Shown: in pieces, positions 63,701 through 64,000 of the stretch | Layout: every line of letters begins with the position of its first letter | How positions within the stretch are numbered: the first letter of the stretch is position 1 | Origin: Spirosoma agri | Lineage (GTDB): Bacteria > Bacteroidota > Bacteroidia > Cytophagales > Spirosomataceae | NCBI RefSeq assembly: GCF_010747415.1 | Contig: NZ_JAAGNZ010000009.1 | Coordinates: 1 to 64,000, forward strand | Reading direction: 5' to 3' | Length of the DNA: 64,000 nucleotides | The notes under the pieces: model-generated | Database searches by the model: none | Seen by the model: the letters and a program-made list of their open reading frames with translations, nothing else | What the model was told of the DNA's origin: nothing | Translations under genes and position numbers: made by a program

Positions 63701-64000
63701 TGGTCGGAACATCTTGCCCTCGATACCTGACAGGGCCAGAATAGGCAGGTAAACGATCAGAATGATAATCTCCCCGAAAGCGGCCGACGAGCGAATACGA
63801 CCTGCGGACAGAACAACTTCATCATCCATTTCGTCCTGCGTGAGGGTTTTGTCTTTGTTACGCAGGGTTATGTGGTGCAGCGTTGCCTCGACAATAATGA
63901 CCGCGCCATCCACGATCAGGCCGAAGTCGATGGCCCCCAGACTCATCAGATTACCCGACACGCCAAACAGATTCATCATCGAAATGGCAAACAACAGGGC
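60737..64000 (-). CDS. CusA/CzcA heavy-metal RND pump fused to outer-membrane factor (partial)
   Basis: The frame is open to the window end, so the N-terminal part is missing; 1087 codons are seen. The N-terminal seen part, to about residue 655, is a CzcA/CusA pump: GNLMSLGAIDFGLIVDGAVI near residue 14, then TM4-6 and the periplasmic loop with GGEFIPQLDEGDFAVDTRTL near 190, and the second membrane half. From about residue 690 to the end the sequence is a TolC/CusC-like outer-membrane factor, with long coiled-coil stretches (QAGSRNAQLQLAGLGVNQQQ, LAQNEANLIASRTQL) and two similar halves. The join at about 660-685 holds a basic segment and a hydrophobic run ending GRAQ. Such fusions are known in Bacteroidota. 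It drives metal export across both membranes with the adaptor. Confidence 0.92.
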   Translation of the reverse strand, partial: ALLFAISMMNLFGVSGNLMSLGAIDFGLIVDGAVIIVEATLHHITLRNKDKTLTQDEMDDEVVLSAGRIRSSAAFGEIIILIVYLPILALSGIEGKMFRPMALTVAFAILGAFILSLTYVPMISALMLNKTIKHKETFSDKIMKRIQRVYEPILLRSLNHQWLILGSAVALLGVAVFLFTRMGGEFIPQLDEGDFAVDTRTLTGSSLSETVDATLKAQRILLRQFPEVEQVVGKVGSGEIPTDPMPIEASDLMVILKPKDQWTSASTRDELAGKMAKALSVVPGVTFGFQQPVQMRFNELMTGARQDVALKIYGDDLTQLTRLADDVGALVRTIDGAKDLYIEQVGGLSQILIKLDRAQIAKFGLNVADVNRVINTAFAGQSAGLVFEGEKRFDLVVRLAADKRQSIEDIRTIYVATPDNQQIPLSQIAQVSIEQAPNQIQRDDTHRRITLGFNIRGRDVESIVAELQQKVGQRIKFPPGYSITYGGQFQNLVDAKKRLTVAVPIALGLIFVLLFFTFGSVRQSLLIFMAIPMAAIGGVFALLIRGMPFSISAGVGFIALFGVAVLNGIVLIAEFNRLRHEEGLTDLTEIIRQGAEVRLRPVIMTALVASFGFIPMAISNSAGAEVQKPLATVVIGGLLTATLLTLIVLPILYSLSERKAVANEAQQARNSGSKTVVAAIVGLLMLSTPGRAQHIAVQTLTLDQALQQAGSRNAQLQLAGLGVNQQQALRRTAYEAGRLSVLAMLGQYNSRRFDNNLTVTQTIPNPALMRRLAELNDQTVRLRESGVTVTRNEVSYQVKSAFYELNYLYQKNRLFQQQDTLLTEFVKAATLRVTTGETSSLEKATAESQLADQRVRLAQNEANLIASRTQLQTLLYNRDPVAVSSQPLPKLVLTALQDSVALATNPLLRQLGQQIQVAQQNRRVEQARLKPDFMVGLFSQTLTGNQLINGQELYFGPGYRFNGGQIGVTLPLLGQAQKSRIKAARIGEQIAQTDLDNQRFALGQQLQQAFQQYDQYRNTLTYYEANAVPQAELIQTNARRAFRGGDIGYVEFSLALGQALTIRSNYLDLLNQYNQSILYINYLLGHP

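Overview
The window reads as a chromosomal segment of a Cytophagales bacterium close to Spirosoma (Bacteroidota). The basis is a SusC/SusD pair, a hybrid two-component regulator, type IX secretion C-terminal domains on three large exported proteins, CusA-type RND/outer-membrane-factor fusion, and promoters of the Bacteroidota type (TTTG and TAnnTTTG). Base composition is moderately GC-rich and looks even. I see no rRNA, tRNA, CRISPR array, prophage or insertion sequence. The organism assignment is inference from gene content.

Layout. 1-5201: end of a SusC transporter, its SusD lipoprotein, an AmpG-like permease and a secreted gliding-motility-type protein. 5347-10115: an envelope-stress-like module made of a secreted 'PPH' protein, an OmpR-type response regulator, its histidine kinase, a four-repeat PepSY-like lipoprotein and a second 'PPH' protein. 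10276-13964 (minus): MFS permease, metallophosphoesterase and ArsB/NhaD-type permease in one operon. 14590-17795: a four-gene sugar operon (aldo/keto reductase, zinc dehydrogenase, TIM-barrel isomerase, mutarotase). 18239-20356: two glycosyltransferase-like genes. 20805-31652: a redox cluster, mostly on the minus strand, headed by a divergent AraC regulator. 32281-42153: a 1370-residue hybrid two-component regulator and a giant secreted beta-helix protein. 42264-48649: ECF sigma factor, GMC oxidoreductase, serine recombinase, a second T9SS cargo and a small orphan protein. 49510-59304: desaturase, transaldolase, a decayed nhaA, a siderophore receptor with a PepSY reductase-like partner, DoxX and MFS genes. 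59484-64000 (minus): heavy-metal RND efflux genes, cut by the window end.

How genes work together. The strongest new observation is a promoter design shared by three genes around the two-component system (3468, 9293 and 10115). Each has TTAAT, then TCYTMAG starting 9 bp on, then TCTTCA 11 bp later, then exactly 11 bp to a -7 element, with the ATG 25 to 29 nt further on. Two genes sit beside the regulator and one lies about 2.5 kb upstream, so a local regulon run by the response regulator is the simplest reading. All three products are exported and uncharacterised.

A second regulatory pairing is the AraC-ended hybrid regulator (32281) followed by two exact-register 21-bp direct repeats and a TAnnTTTG element in front of the giant secreted gene at 36523. 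Other points of note are an RND pump fused to its own outer-membrane factor through what looks like a retained signal peptide, a lone serine recombinase behind a 40-bp palindrome, and an nhaA gene with its middle deleted.
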